This document shows positions 25,035 to 34,936 of a stretch of DNA of 64,000 bases, piece after piece (position 1 is the stretch's first letter; every line of letters begins with the position of its first letter). The notes beneath the pieces are model-generated. The model was not told the DNA's origin and searched no databases. It saw only the letters and a list, made by a program, of their open reading frames with translations. A program made the position numbers and the translations under genes. Source of the stretch: Actinocorallia aurantiaca (GTDB lineage Bacteria > Actinomycetota > Actinomycetes > Streptosporangiales > Streptosporangiaceae); contig NZ_BAAATZ010000025.1 of assembly GCF_039533685.1 (NCBI RefSeq), forward strand, positions 62,001-126,000, in the 5' to 3' direction.

Positions 25035-28000
25035 TCAGTCGGGGAGGGTGCTGGCCTTCACCAGGGTGCGGATGGCGCGCAGCGCCACCGACAGGGTGGC
25101 CAGGTCGTAGCTCTCGCTCTCCCAGATCTCCGAGAGCGTCTGCCGCGAGCGCCTCACCGCCGCCGCGTTCTTCTCCGTCCACTCCTGGAGCCGGACCCCC
25201 GGCTCGGCCGTGCCGGTCTTGCGCAGCACGTCCAGGGTGAGCTCCGCGTGGGCGGCGTACAGGTCGTCGCGGAGCGCCCCGCGCGCCATCGAACGCCAGC
25301 GGTCGTCCCGGGGCAGCGCGGTGACCCGGTCCCGCAGCCGCGACAGCTGGAGCCGGTGGGCCAGCTCGAAGTAGACCTCGGTGACCTCCCTGATCGGGCG
25401 GTCGGCCTCGTGGGCGATCTCCACGATGTCCAGCGTCGAGTACGCCGGCACCATCATCGCCGTCTGCTCGGCGACCTCGACCGGCACGCCCTGCTTCACG
25501 AACGCGTCGCGCCGGTCCTCGAAGGCCTCCAGGTCCCGCCCGCTGAGCAGCTCCGGCAGGGACTCCACCAGGCTCAGCGCGCCCTTGGAGAAGAAGCCGA
25601 TCGACTCCTCGATGTCGAAGGGCGCCCGCCGGTTGTGCAGCATCCAGCGCGCGCCCCGCTCGGTGAGCTTGCGCGCCTCCAGCAGCATCCTGATCTGGAC
25701 CTGCTGCTCGACCAGCCCGTCGAGGGACTCCACCTCCGTCCAGTACCGCGGCATCTGGAAGACCTCGCGGGCCACCAGGTAGGCGCGGGCCAGGTCGGCC
25801 GCCGACGCCCCCGTCTCCTCGTTCAACCGGAAGATGTAGGTGGTGCCGGAGTTGTTGACGACGTCGTTCACCACCTGGGTGGCGATGATCTCCCGCCGGA
25901 GCGGGTGCCGCATCATCTGCTCGCGGAACCTGTCGCGCAGCGGGGTCGGGAAGTACTCGACCAGCCACTGCGTCAGGTACGGGTCGTCGGGCAGGTCGGA
26001 GCCGAGGATCTCCTGGTCCAGGGTGAGCTTGGAGTAGGCCAGGACCACCGCGAACTCCGGCGAGAACAGGCCCTGCCCGGCCTGCCGCCGCTCGGCGATC
26101 GCCTTCTCGTCCGGCAGGTACTCCAGCCTGCGGTCGATCTTGCCCTCGCGCTCCAGCTTGCGCAGGTAGCGGGCGTGGACGTGCATCATGTCGCCGGCCT
26201 GGGCGCAGGCCCCGCCGAGGACGACGTTCTGCCGGTAGTTGTCCCGCAGCACCATGACGCCGACCTCGTCGGTCATCTCGTCCAGCAGGGCGTCGCGCTG
26301 CCGGACGGTCAGCTGCCCGTCGCGGACGATCTGGTCCAGCAGGATCTTGATGTTCACCTCGTGGTCGGAGGTGTCGACCCCGGCGGAGTTGTCGATGAAG
26401 TCGGTGTTGATCAGCCCGCCGGCCCTGGCGAACTCGATCCGGCCGAGCTGGGTGAGGCCCAGGTTGCCGCCCTCGCCGACCACCTTGCAGCGCAGGTCCG
26501 CGCCGTCCACCCGGAGCAGGTCGTTGGCCTTGTCCCCGACCTCCGCGTTGCTCTCGGTGGAGGCCTTGACGTAGGTGCCGATCCCGCCGTTCCACAGCAG
26601 GTCGACCGGAGCCTTCAGGGCCGCCCTGATCAGCTCGTGCGGGGTGAGCGAGACCTTCTCCCCGTCGATCCCCAGCACCGCCTTCACCTGCGGCGTGAGC
26701 TCGATGGACTTGGCGGTCCTGGGGAAGACCCCGCCGCCCGCGGAGATCAGCGCGGTGTCGTAGTCGGCCCAGGAGCTGCGGGGCAGCCCGAACAGCCTGC
26801 TCCGCTCGGCGAAGGAGGCGGCCGCGTCCGGGTCCGGGTCGAGGAATATGTGCCGGTGGTCGAAGGCGCAGACCAGCCTGATGTGCTCCGACAGCAGCAT
26901 CCCGTTGCCGAACACGTCGCCCGACATGTCGCCGACGCCGACGACGGTGAAGTCCTCGGCCTGGACGTCGCGGCCCAGCGAGCGGAAGTGGTGCTTCACC
27001 GACTCCCACGCGCCGCGGGCCGTGATGCCCATGGCCTTGTGGTCGTAGCCGACCGAGCCGCCCGAGGCGAACGCGTCGCCCAGCCAGAAGCCGTACTGCC
27101 GGGAGACCTCGTTGGCGATGTCGGAGAAGCTGGCGGTGCCCTTGTCCGCGGCGACGACCAGGTAGTAGTCGTCGCCGTCGTGGCGCACCACCCGCGGCGC
27201 GGGCACGACGGCGCCGTCCACCAGGTTGTCGGTGAGGTCCAGCAGGCCGGAGATGAACTCCTTGTAGCAGGCGATGCCCTCGGCCAGCCAGGCCTCCCGG
27301 TCGACCGCCGGGTCCGGCAGCGCCTTGCCGACGAAGCCGCCCTTGGCCCCGGCCGGAACGATCACCGTGTTCTTGACGCCCTGGGCCTTGACCAGCCCCA
27401 GCACCTCGGTGCGGAAGTCCTCGCGCCGGTCCGACCAGCGCAGCCCGCCCCGGGCCACCGCGCCGAAGCGCAGGTGCACGCCCTCGGTCCGGGGCGAGTA
27501 GACGAAGATCTCGTACTTGGGCCGGGGCTGCGGCAGGTCCGGGATGCGGGAGGAGTCGAACTTCAGCGACAGGTAGGGCTTGCCCTGCCAGAAGTTGGTG
27601 CGCAGCGTCGCGGAGATCATGGCGGCGAAGCTGCGCAGGATGCGGTCCTCGTCCAGGCTCGCGACCCCGTCCAGCAGCTCCGCCAGCCGGGCGTCGATCG
27701 CGGCCGAGCGCTCCGGCTCGCCGGGGGCGCGGTCGGGGTCCAGCCGGGACTCCCACAGCTCCACCAGCAGCCTGGTGATCGGCGCGTTGGCCCGCAGCAC
27801 CTGCTCCAGGTAGTTCTGGGTGAAGGCGGTGCCGGCCTGGCGCAGGTACTTGGCGTAGGCCCGCAGCACCATGATCTGCTGCCAGGTGAGCCCGGCGTGC
27901 AGGACCAGCGCGTTGAAGCCGTCGCTCTCCACCTCGCCCCGCCACAGCGCCATCAGCGCGTCCTGGAACATGCCGCGCAGCCGGGTCTCCTCGACCTCGG

Positions 28001-29858
28001 AGGCCGAGTGGCGCAGCCCCAGGTCGTAGATCCAGTAGCGCCTGCGGTCCCCGGTGCCGATCTCGTACGGGCGCTCGTCGACGACCTCGACGCCCATGTT
28101 CTGCAGCAGCGGCAGCACGTGGGAGAGCGAGATCGGCTCGCCCCGGTGGTAGATCTTGAGCCGCATCTCGCCCGGGAGCGCGTCGTAGGGCTCGTACAGC
28201 CGCATGGTCGTCTGCGCGCCCCCAGGGGCCTCGCCGAGCGCGTCCAGCTGGGTGAGGTCGAAGACGGCGGTCGAGGCCGGGAAATCGGCCTTGTAGCCCT
28301 CGGGGAAGGCGTCCCCGTACTTGACCGACAGGCGCCGCCCCGCCCCGTCGCCGAGCCGGGTGGCGATCGCGTCGGTCAGGTCGTCGGTCCAGGAGCGGGT
28401 GGCGGCCGTCAGCCGCCGCTCCAGCGCCTCCACGTCCACGTCGGGCAGCGGATGCCCGCGTTCGGCGCGCACCACCACGTGCAGCCGCGCCAGGACGCCT
28501 TCGGTCACCTGCGCGCTGTAGTCGACCGCGACGCCGTCGAACGCGCTGCGCAGGATCTCCTGGATGCGCAGCCGGATCTGGGTGGTGTACCGGTCGCGAG
28601 GCAGGTAGACCAGGCACGACATGTAGCGCCCGTAGTCGTCCTTGCGCAGGAAGAGCTTCACCTGGCGGCGGTCGCGCAGCCGCAGGACGCCCAGGGCGAT
28701 CGGCACCAGGTCGTCGACGGAGGTCTGGAACAGCTCGTCGCGCGGGTAGGCCTCCAGGATCTCCACCAGGTCCTGCCCGTTGTAGGACTCGGGGCTCACC
28801 TCGGCCCGGTCGAGCACCTCCTCCAGCTTGCCGCGCAGCAGCGGGATGTGGGAGATCGACTCGGAGTAGGCGACGTGGGTGAACAGGCCGAGGAAGCGCC
28901 GCTCCCCCACCACCCGGCCGTTCTCGAATCTCTTGACCCCGATGTAGTCCAGGTAGTGCGGCCGGTGCACGGTCGCCCGGCTGTTGGCCTTGGTGAGCAC
29001 CAGCATCTTCGGCTCGCGCGCCCTGGAGCGCGCCTCGGGCGGCAGCGCGGCGAAGCTGCCGGACTCCTTCTCGGCGTTCTTCGCCGCGCGAAGGATGCCC
29101 AGGCCGCTGCCCGGGACGGGCCGCAGCGCGCTCCCGTCCTCGCTCAGGTCGTAGTCGCGGTACCCCAGGAAGATGAAGTGGCCGTCGGCCAGCCAGTTCA
29201 GCAGCTCGACCGACTCGGCGAGCTCCCTGGCCGGCAGCGGCGGCGGTTCGTCCTTGATCCCGGCGGCGATCAGCACCGCTCTGGCCCGGATCTCGGGACC
29301 GTCCTCGTCGGCGACCCTGACGTCGTCCAGCACCCGCTCCAGGCCCGCCCGCAGTCCGGCGAGCGCCGCCGGGTCCGCGATCCGGTCCAGTTCGATGTGC
29401 ACCCAGGACTCGTCGATGTCGTCGATGATGTCCCGGCTGAACCGGAACCGCTCCAGCCGCCCGTCGGCGTCGCGGTCCACCCCCAGTCCCGGGTGGAAGA
29501 TCCGCTGGACCGCGTGGCCCTGCCTGCTCAGCTCCATGGTCAGGGAGTCGATGAGGTACGGCATGTCCTCACTGACCACCTGGACGACGGTGAACCCGGG
29601 GTCCCACCCGTGCTCGGCCACCGTGGGCGTGAAAAGCCGCAGCCTCGCCTCGCCGGGGCGCCGCTCCCTGCCGAACTCCCGGTGGGAGAGGGCCGGGCCG
29701 CACACGTCGGCGGGTTCTCGGCCCAGCAGGTCCTCGGGAGCCACCTGCCGGTAGTAGAGGCGGAGGAACTCCAGCACCGCCGCGTGCTCGGACGCGTCGG
29801 CGCAGGTCTCGGCGGCCCGCCGGAGAAGGTCGTCCTTGGCCACATCGAGTTTGCTCAT
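25035..29858 (-). CDS. gdh: NAD-specific glutamate dehydrogenase, large (180 kDa) type
   Basis: 1607 residues, the length of the GDH2/L-GDH180 class. The N-terminal half holds ACT-like regulatory regions (FTVVQVVSEDMPYLIDSLTMEL, with a related block later). The catalytic core is in the C-terminal half: PKYEIFVYSPRTEGVHLRFGAVARGGLRWSDR, PAGAKGGFVGKALP with the substrate lysine, and VVGVGDMSGDVFGNGMLLS for dinucleotide binding. It converts glutamate and NAD to 2-oxoglutarate, ammonium and NADH. The ATG at 29858 (MSKLDVAKDD) is chosen over a farther upstream start. A Ser/Thr kinase gene ends 117 bases upstream on the same strand. Confidence 0.95.
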   Translation of the reverse strand: MSKLDVAKDDLLRRAAETCADASEHAAVLEFLRLYYRQVAPEDLLGREPADVCGPALSHREFGRERRPGEARLRLFTPTVAEHGWDPGFTVVQVVSEDMPYLIDSLTMELSRQGHAVQRIFHPGLGVDRDADGRLERFRFSRDIIDDIDESWVHIELDRIADPAALAGLRAGLERVLDDVRVADEDGPEIRARAVLIAAGIKDEPPPLPARELAESVELLNWLADGHFIFLGYRDYDLSEDGSALRPVPGSGLGILRAAKNAEKESGSFAALPPEARSRAREPKMLVLTKANSRATVHRPHYLDYIGVKRFENGRVVGERRFLGLFTHVAYSESISHIPLLRGKLEEVLDRAEVSPESYNGQDLVEILEAYPRDELFQTSVDDLVPIALGVLRLRDRRQVKLFLRKDDYGRYMSCLVYLPRDRYTTQIRLRIQEILRSAFDGVAVDYSAQVTEGVLARLHVVVRAERGHPLPDVDVEALERRLTAATRSWTDDLTDAIATRLGDGAGRRLSVKYGDAFPEGYKADFPASTAVFDLTQLDALGEAPGGAQTTMRLYEPYDALPGEMRLKIYHRGEPISLSHVLPLLQNMGVEVVDERPYEIGTGDRRRYWIYDLGLRHSASEVEETRLRGMFQDALMALWRGEVESDGFNALVLHAGLTWQQIMVLRAYAKYLRQAGTAFTQNYLEQVLRANAPITRLLVELWESRLDPDRAPGEPERSAAIDARLAELLDGVASLDEDRILRSFAAMISATLRTNFWQGKPYLSLKFDSSRIPDLPQPRPKYEIFVYSPRTEGVHLRFGAVARGGLRWSDRREDFRTEVLGLVKAQGVKNTVIVPAGAKGGFVGKALPDPAVDREAWLAEGIACYKEFISGLLDLTDNLVDGAVVPAPRVVRHDGDDYYLVVAADKGTASFSDIANEVSRQYGFWLGDAFASGGSVGYDHKAMGITARGAWESVKHHFRSLGRDVQAEDFTVVGVGDMSGDVFGNGMLLSEHIRLVCAFDHRHIFLDPDPDAAASFAERSRLFGLPRSSWADYDTALISAGGGVFPRTAKSIELTPQVKAVLGIDGEKVSLTPHELIRAALKAPVDLLWNGGIGTYVKASTESNAEVGDKANDLLRVDGADLRCKVVGEGGNLGLTQLGRIEFARAGGLINTDFIDNSAGVDTSDHEVNIKILLDQIVRDGQLTVRQRDALLDEMTDEVGVMVLRDNYRQNVVLGGACAQAGDMMHVHARYLRKLEREGKIDRRLEYLPDEKAIAERRQAGQGLFSPEFAVVLAYSKLTLDQEILGSDLPDDPYLTQWLVEYFPTPLRDRFREQMMRHPLRREIIATQVVNDVVNNSGTTYIFRLNEETGASAADLARAYLVAREVFQMPRYWTEVESLDGLVEQQVQIRMLLEARKLTERGARWMLHNRRAPFDIEESIGFFSKGALSLVESLPELLSGRDLEAFEDRRDAFVKQGVPVEVAEQTAMMVPAYSTLDIVEIAHEADRPIREVTEVYFELAHRLQLSRLRDRVTALPRDDRWRSMARGALRDDLYAAHAELTLDVLRKTGTAEPGVRLQEWTEKNAAAVRRSRQTLSEIWESESYDLATLSVALRAIRTLVKASTLPD

Positions 29859-29975
29859 GAGAGAAGCGACCCCTTCATCACTCCGTTGTGATGTGGAAAC
29901 CCTTACCCTCAGCAAGCCTAGTGCCGCCCGCCCCCGCGGAGGCCGGAGTCGGCGGGACCGGTCGGTCCGCGGGGC

Positions 29976-31490
29976 TCAGGGGACGACGACGGGCGGGGTC
30001 GTCGGGTCCACCGGCGTGGTGGTCGGGGTGGGATCCGGGTCCGGGTCGCCGGTGTCGGGCGGCGGGATGGTCGGCGTGGGATCCGGGTCCTTGGTCGGCG
30101 GCGGGTCCACGGGGGGGCGGTCCGGGTCCTTGCTGGTGTTGCTGGGCCGCGGCCCCTTGGTCTCGGTCTCGCCGGGCTTGGCGGGGCCCGAGGACTTGGA
30201 CGGGAACACGGTCGTCGTCTCCGTGACCGGGTTGCCGTTGCTGTCGGTCGTGGTGGGGACCGCGTCGGGGGCGGCCTCGGAGCTCCTCTTCCGGCGGTCT
30301 TCGACCTGGGCGGGATTGCCGCCCCTGGACGGACCGGGGGAGACGGTCTCCTCGGCGCCCGAGATCTTGTAGACGACGAACCCGGCGCCGCCCGCGGTGA
30401 AGACCGCGAAGGACACGGCGGCCGCCGTGATGAACCACGGGACCTTGGCGGCGCGGCGGGCGCGCGCCTCCCGGCGCGGGTGGGTGCCCGTCACCGTGGC
30501 GGCGGGCGGGAGGTCGTTGCCGTTGCGGCGCGCCCACTCCTGCGGGCTGACGCCCTTGACGCCGGCCGCCGGGTCGAGCGAGGTGCGGTTCGGGTCGGCG
30601 ACGGCGCCGTCGGCCAGTCCGGCCCCGACGCTGAGCACCGCGGTGGTCCCGCCGGGCGGGACGGCCGCGGGCATGCCCCCGGGCACCGCCTCGGCGTGGC
30701 CGAGCAGCCGCATCAGCAGGTCGCGGGTGCGGGGCCGGGCGGCGGGGTCCTTGTCCAGGCAGTCGAGGATCAGCTCCCGCAGCGGGCCCTCGAGGCCGCC
30801 CAGGTCCGGTTCGTGGTTGGCGATCCGGTTGATCACGGCCATGATCGAGTCCTGGCCGAACGGCGGGTTGCCGGTGGCCGCGTAGACCATGGTGGAGGCC
30901 CAGCAGAACACGTCGCTGGCGGGCCCGACTTCGTCGGCCTCGACCTGCTCGGGGGACATGTAGGACGGGGTCCCGATGACCTTGCTGGTGAGCGTGGTGG
31001 ACGCCGAGGTGGCCTTGGCGACCCCGAAGTCGATCACGCGGGGCCCGTCCGGGCCGAGCAGGACGTTGTGCGGCTTGAAGTCGCGGTGGATGATCCCGGC
31101 CTGGTGGATGGAGACCAGCGCGGTGGCGGTGCCGACGGCCAGCCGCTCCAGCTCCGACCCCGCCAGCGGGCCGTCCTCCTGGACCCTGGCCTGCAGGCTG
31201 GGCCCCGGCACGTACTCGCTGACCGTGTAGAACTGCTCACCGTCCGCGCCGACGTCGTAGAGCCTGGCGGTGCAGAAGGGCGCCACCTTCTTGGCGACCT
31301 CGACCTCCCGCAGGAACCTGGCCCTGGCCTTGTCGTCGGACTCCAGGTGCAGCAGCTTGATCGCGAACTCCTGGCCGCCGTCCGAGTGCCGGCCGAGGTA
31401 CACGACCCCCTGGCCCCCCTCGCCCAGGCGGCCTTCGATGTCGTACGGCCCCAGCCGCAGCGGATCACTAGATCTGAGTGCCGCCACCAT
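29976..31490 (-). CDS. Transmembrane serine/threonine protein kinase
   Basis: About 504 residues. The N-terminal kinase domain has the glycine loop GRLGEGGQGVVYLG, Lys in EFAIKLL, catalytic loop IIHRDFKPHN, DFG in VIDFGVAKA and the activation-loop end GTPSYMSPEQ. A juxtamembrane basic stretch precedes one helix (WFITAAAVSFAVFTAGGAGFVV). The outer part is a Pro/Thr/Asp repeat tail ending in DPDPTPTTTPVDPTTPP with no PASTA domain. The ATG at 31490 directly follows GGAG, so the GTG one codon on could also start it. Wall-spanning tails of this type suggest envelope sensing, by inference. Confidence 0.88.
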   Translation of the reverse strand: MVAALRSSDPLRLGPYDIEGRLGEGGQGVVYLGRHSDGGQEFAIKLLHLESDDKARARFLREVEVAKKVAPFCTARLYDVGADGEQFYTVSEYVPGPSLQARVQEDGPLAGSELERLAVGTATALVSIHQAGIIHRDFKPHNVLLGPDGPRVIDFGVAKATSASTTLTSKVIGTPSYMSPEQVEADEVGPASDVFCWASTMVYAATGNPPFGQDSIMAVINRIANHEPDLGGLEGPLRELILDCLDKDPAARPRTRDLLMRLLGHAEAVPGGMPAAVPPGGTTAVLSVGAGLADGAVADPNRTSLDPAAGVKGVSPQEWARRNGNDLPPAATVTGTHPRREARARRAAKVPWFITAAAVSFAVFTAGGAGFVVYKISGAEETVSPGPSRGGNPAQVEDRRKRSSEAAPDAVPTTTDSNGNPVTETTTVFPSKSSGPAKPGETETKGPRPSNTSKDPDRPPVDPPPTKDPDPTPTIPPPDTGDPDPDPTPTTTPVDPTTPPVVVP

Positions 31491-31861
31491 CTCCAGCAAT
31501 CCCCCGTCGTTCCGACTTCCGCATGAAGGACATCGCGCCTCTCGCCTGTCCGTGGGACCGGCTCCCGCGCGCCTTCGCCCCGTCTGAAACACCCATGTTT
31601 CGCATGGACTGTATAGCGACGCGAGGCTTCCATGCAGTAGAGGACGTCCCTATCGTTACTTCTCCGAAGCGGTCGTCGAGGTTCCCGACCCCACCTCTTC
31701 TCAGACGCCCCAGGGGTGCTCATCCGTTGCTCCGCCACCGGAATTCTTTTCAGATCCCTGGTCAGAACACGCGCCCCGAGGCGCTTCTGATGGATCTTGT
31801 GATTTCCCTCACAGACGCCCCGCAGTGCCATTCCGTCGGACCACTTGGCTAGGGTCTGGGC
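31491..31861. promoter_or_regulatory. Divergent kinase/soxR intergenic region
   Basis: 371 bases without a convincing gene. On the minus strand TATACA (near 31614) is a possible -10 for the kinase; a good -35 is not evident. No classical SoxR inverted repeat is visible before soxR, and no small ORF with a ribosome-binding site is supported. Confidence 0.35.
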
Positions 31862-32401
31862 ATGGCGGAGGGGATCCGGAAAGAGCTCACCATCGGCGAG
31901 CTGGCGGCGCGCAGCGGGGTGGCCACCTCGACCCTGCGCTTCTACGAGCGGGAAGAGCTGATCCACAGCCGCCGCACCAGCGGCAACCAGCGCCGGTACG
32001 GCAGGGACATGCTGCGCCGGGTCTCCTTCATCAAGGTCTCCCAGGGGGTGGGGATCTCGCTGGCCGCCATCCGCCGGGCGCTGTCCGTCCTGCCCGAGGG
32101 GCGCACGCCCACCCGCGCGGACTGGGAGGCCCTGTCGCAGGGCTGGGAACGGGACCTCACCGAGCGCATCACCGTGCTGACGCGGTTGCGCGACGACCTG
32201 ACCGGCTGCATCGGCTGCGGCTGCCTGTCCCTCGACCTGTGCCCCCTGGTCAACCCGGGCGACGCCATGGCCGCCCAGGGCCCGGGAGCCCGCCTGTTCG
32301 CCTCCGCCGGAGAGTCCGGGCGGGACGAGCCGCAGGACGCCGGGCCGAAGGACGAGGACGCCGGCCGGGAGCCCTCCTCCGGCCCGCAGGCCTGCCGCTA
32401 G
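31862..32401 (+). CDS. soxR: MerR-family redox sensor SoxR
   Basis: 179 residues. The N-terminal winged helix is LTIGELAARSGVATSTLRFYEREELI, followed by the MerR dimerisation helix. The [2Fe-2S] motif CIGCGCLSLDLC gives Cys116, 119, 121 and 127, the CX2CXCX5C spacing specific to SoxR. The C-terminal tail after 140 is acidic and variable. Actinobacterial SoxR responds to redox-active metabolites rather than superoxide alone and regulates efflux and redox genes; no target is adjacent. The stop overlaps the convergent HAD-like gene stop by 4 bases. Confidence 0.93.
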   Translation: MAEGIRKELTIGELAARSGVATSTLRFYEREELIHSRRTSGNQRRYGRDMLRRVSFIKVSQGVGISLAAIRRALSVLPEGRTPTRADWEALSQGWERDLTERITVLTRLRDDLTGCIGCGCLSLDLCPLVNPGDAMAAQGPGARLFASAGESGRDEPQDAGPKDEDAGREPSSGPQACR

Positions 32402-33117
32402 CCGTCCCGCCGGGTCAGCCTGTCGACGGCGGCGACCACCGCGGCGGTGTCGGCCAGCGTCGGGAGGACGAAGTCGGCGCCCGCTCCGCGCAGCTCGGTC
32501 TCGGTGGCGGTGCCGGTGGCCACGCCCACGCAGCGGGCGCGGGCGATCTGCGCGGCCCGGACGTCCAGCGGATGGTCGGCGATCAGCACGGTGGCGCCCT
32601 CCGCGATGGTCGTGCCGTGCTTCTGCGCCGTCTTGATCCGGGACGTCTCGATGGTCGCGCCCTTGGGGTAGACCGGGGAGAAGTAGCCGCCGACCGACAG
32701 GTCCAGGTGCCGGTCGAGCCCGAGTTCGGCGAGCTTGATCCGGGCGGTGGCCTCCAGCGAGCCGGTGAGCACCGACTGCGCCGCCCCCGGCAGCCGCTCC
32801 GCCGCCTGCAGCGCCTCGGCGGCCCCGGGCAGCACCCTGGCGTGCGCCCGCACCTTGTCCCTGCGGACCGCGAACGCCGTCTCCAGCGCCCGGGTGAAGG
32901 CCTCCAGGTGCTCGTCCTCGGTCTGGACGCCGTTGAACGCCAGCGTCTCGAAGATGATCTCCGATTCGGTGCGCCCCGCCGTCGGGGCCATCCGGACCAT
33001 GGGTCTGCCGGTCACCGCGGTGAACGCCTCGGCGTAGGCCTCCCGGGTCACCCGCCCGGCGTCGAGAAGGGTGTGGTCCAGGTTCCAGAGGATCAAACGG
33101 TCACGGCGCACGCGCAC
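32398..33117 (-). CDS. HAD superfamily protein with Asn at the nucleophile position
   Basis: About 239 residues, HAD-IA type. Motif I reads LILWNLDHTLLDAG: the nucleophile Asp of DXD is Asn12. Motif II VLTGS, the motif III lysine in SPVYPKGATIE and the motif IV acidic region VLIADHPLDVRAA are otherwise kept. A helical cap lies between motifs I and II. If Asn is not functionally replaced, phosphatase activity would be lost. The GTG at 33117 is chosen because the motif begins 7 residues later. The TAG stop overlaps the soxR stop tail to tail. Confidence 0.8.
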   Translation of the reverse strand: MRVRRDRLILWNLDHTLLDAGRVTREAYAEAFTAVTGRPMVRMAPTAGRTESEIIFETLAFNGVQTEDEHLEAFTRALETAFAVRRDKVRAHARVLPGAAEALQAAERLPGAAQSVLTGSLEATARIKLAELGLDRHLDLSVGGYFSPVYPKGATIETSRIKTAQKHGTTIAEGATVLIADHPLDVRAAQIARARCVGVATGTATETELRGAGADFVLPTLADTAAVVAAVDRLTRRDG

Positions 33118-33183
33118 ATCGTAGGGCGAAACCGGCCCGCCACCCATGGGTGAGCGCCGTTCTTCCCCGAACGCCTCCCGGGA

Positions 33184-34809
33184 CTACCCCTGGTGCGGGT
33201 AGCGGTGGCCCGTCGGCGGGACGAAGGTCTCCTTGATCGTGCGGGCGTTCACCCAGCGGATCAGGTTGAGGACCGAGCCCGCCTTGTCGTTGGTGCCGCT
33301 GGACCTGGCCCCTCCGAACGGCTGCTGCCCGACGACCGCGCCGGTGGGCTTGTCGTTGATGTAGAAGTTGCCCGCGGCGAAGCGCAGCCGCTCGACGGCC
33401 CGGGCGACGGCCGTCCTGTCCCGGGCCATGATCGAGCCGGTGAGGCCGTAGACGGCCGCCGACTCCATCTGCTCCAGCATCTCCTCGTAGCGGCCGTCCT
33501 CGTAGACGTGGACGCCCAGGATCGGCCCGAAGTACTCCTTGGTGAACAACTCGTCCGAGGGGTCGTCGCACGTGAGGACCGTCGGCCGGACGAAGTAGCC
33601 GTCGGTGTCGTCCGCGGTGCCGCCGACGAGCAGCCCGACCCCGTTCGTGCCGATCCGCTCCAGCGCGGCCCGCTGCTTGGCGAAGGCCCTCGCGTCGATG
33701 ACCGCTCCCATGAACAGCGAGAGGTCGCGCGCCACGTCGCCCATGGTCAGCGACTCGACGGCGTGGGCGAGGTCGTCCCTGATCCGGTTCCACAGGGAGC
33801 GGGGTACGTAGGCGCGGGACGCCGCCGAGCACTTCTGGCCCTGGTACTCGAACGCGCCGCGCACCAGCGCGGTGACGAGCGGCTCCGGGTCCGCCGACGG
33901 GTGGGCCACCACGAAGTCCTTGCCGCCGGTCTCGCCGACCAGCCGGGGGTAGGAGCGGTAGCCGGCGATGCCCGTCCCGACCGCCGACCACAGCTGCTGG
34001 AAGGTGGCGGTGCTGCCGGTGAAGTGGATGCCGGCGAGGTCCGGGTGGGTCACCGCGGCCTCGGCGACCGCGTGGTGGCGGCCGGTGACCAGGTTGACCA
34101 CCCCCGGGGGCAGCCCGGCCTCCTCCAGCAGCCGCATGGTGAAGTGCGCGGCGAACGCCTGGGTGGGCGAGGGCTTCCACACCACCGTGTTGCCCATGAG
34201 CGCGGGCGCGGTCGGCAGGTTGGCGGCGATCGAGGTGAAGTTGAACGGAGTGATCGCCAGGACGAACCCCTCCAGCGGCCGGTACTCCATCCGGTTCCAC
34301 ACGCCCGGCGAGGACTCCGGCTGCTCGGCCAGCAGCCGGCGGGCGTAGGCCGGGTTGAACCGCCAGAAGTCGATCAGCTCGCAGGCGGAGTCGATCTCGG
34401 CCTGGAAGGGGCTCTTGGACTGGCCGAGCACGGTGGCGGCGTTGAGCACCTGCCGCCAGGGCCCCGCCAGCAGCTCGGCCGCCCGCAGGAAGACCGCGGC
34501 CCGGTCCTCGAAGCTCAGGGCCCGCCACCCCGGGGCCGCCTCGCGCGCCGCCCGGACCGCGGCGACGACGTCCTCGCCCGTGGCGTCGCGCATCGTCCCC
34601 AGCACGCGGCGGTGGTCGTGCGGCTCGACCACGTCGATCGGCTCCCCGCCGCCGAGCCGCTCGAGGCCGCCGATCGTCATGGTGAGGTCCAGGCGGGCGC
34701 CGCCCAGCTCCTTGATCTTCTCTTCCAGCAGGGTGCGCTCGGGGCTGCCCGGCGCGTAGGACAACACCGGTTCGTTCACCGGCCGGGGAACATCCGCCAC
34801 CGCGTCCAT
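33184..34809 (-). CDS. pruA: L-glutamate gamma-semialdehyde (P5C) dehydrogenase
   Basis: 541 residues, the monofunctional class. NAD site NTVVWKPSPTQAFAAH and HFTGSTATFQQLW, catalytic Glu in RLVGETGGKDFVVAH, catalytic Cys in FEYQGQKCSAASRAYVP, and the C-terminal KPTGAVVGQQPFGGARSSGTNDKAG are all present. It oxidises glutamate semialdehyde from proline to glutamate. The ATG at 34809 has GGAGAA 6 bases upstream. No proline dehydrogenase gene is next to it; glutamate made here could be used by the NAD-GDH encoded 4 kb away. Confidence 0.95.
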   Translation of the reverse strand: MDAVADVPRPVNEPVLSYAPGSPERTLLEEKIKELGGARLDLTMTIGGLERLGGGEPIDVVEPHDHRRVLGTMRDATGEDVVAAVRAAREAAPGWRALSFEDRAAVFLRAAELLAGPWRQVLNAATVLGQSKSPFQAEIDSACELIDFWRFNPAYARRLLAEQPESSPGVWNRMEYRPLEGFVLAITPFNFTSIAANLPTAPALMGNTVVWKPSPTQAFAAHFTMRLLEEAGLPPGVVNLVTGRHHAVAEAAVTHPDLAGIHFTGSTATFQQLWSAVGTGIAGYRSYPRLVGETGGKDFVVAHPSADPEPLVTALVRGAFEYQGQKCSAASRAYVPRSLWNRIRDDLAHAVESLTMGDVARDLSLFMGAVIDARAFAKQRAALERIGTNGVGLLVGGTADDTDGYFVRPTVLTCDDPSDELFTKEYFGPILGVHVYEDGRYEEMLEQMESAAVYGLTGSIMARDRTAVARAVERLRFAAGNFYINDKPTGAVVGQQPFGGARSSGTNDKAGSVLNLIRWVNARTIKETFVPPTGHRYPHQG

Positions 34810-34936
34810 GGCTTCTCCGCAGGCTCTCGGCTCGGCCCGGCACCGGGCCCTGACGGCTCTCACCTCTGTATACCTCGAACCGGCGGCGGTAACCGGACGC
34901 GGCGAGGCGCCCCGTCGACGGCGGAGGCCCCGCAGG

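Noticed and set aside
25248..29891. Plus-strand ORF of 1547 codons
   Set aside because: Its length is due to high GC content opposite gdh; composition is His/Gln/Val/Gly-rich and no domain is recognisable.
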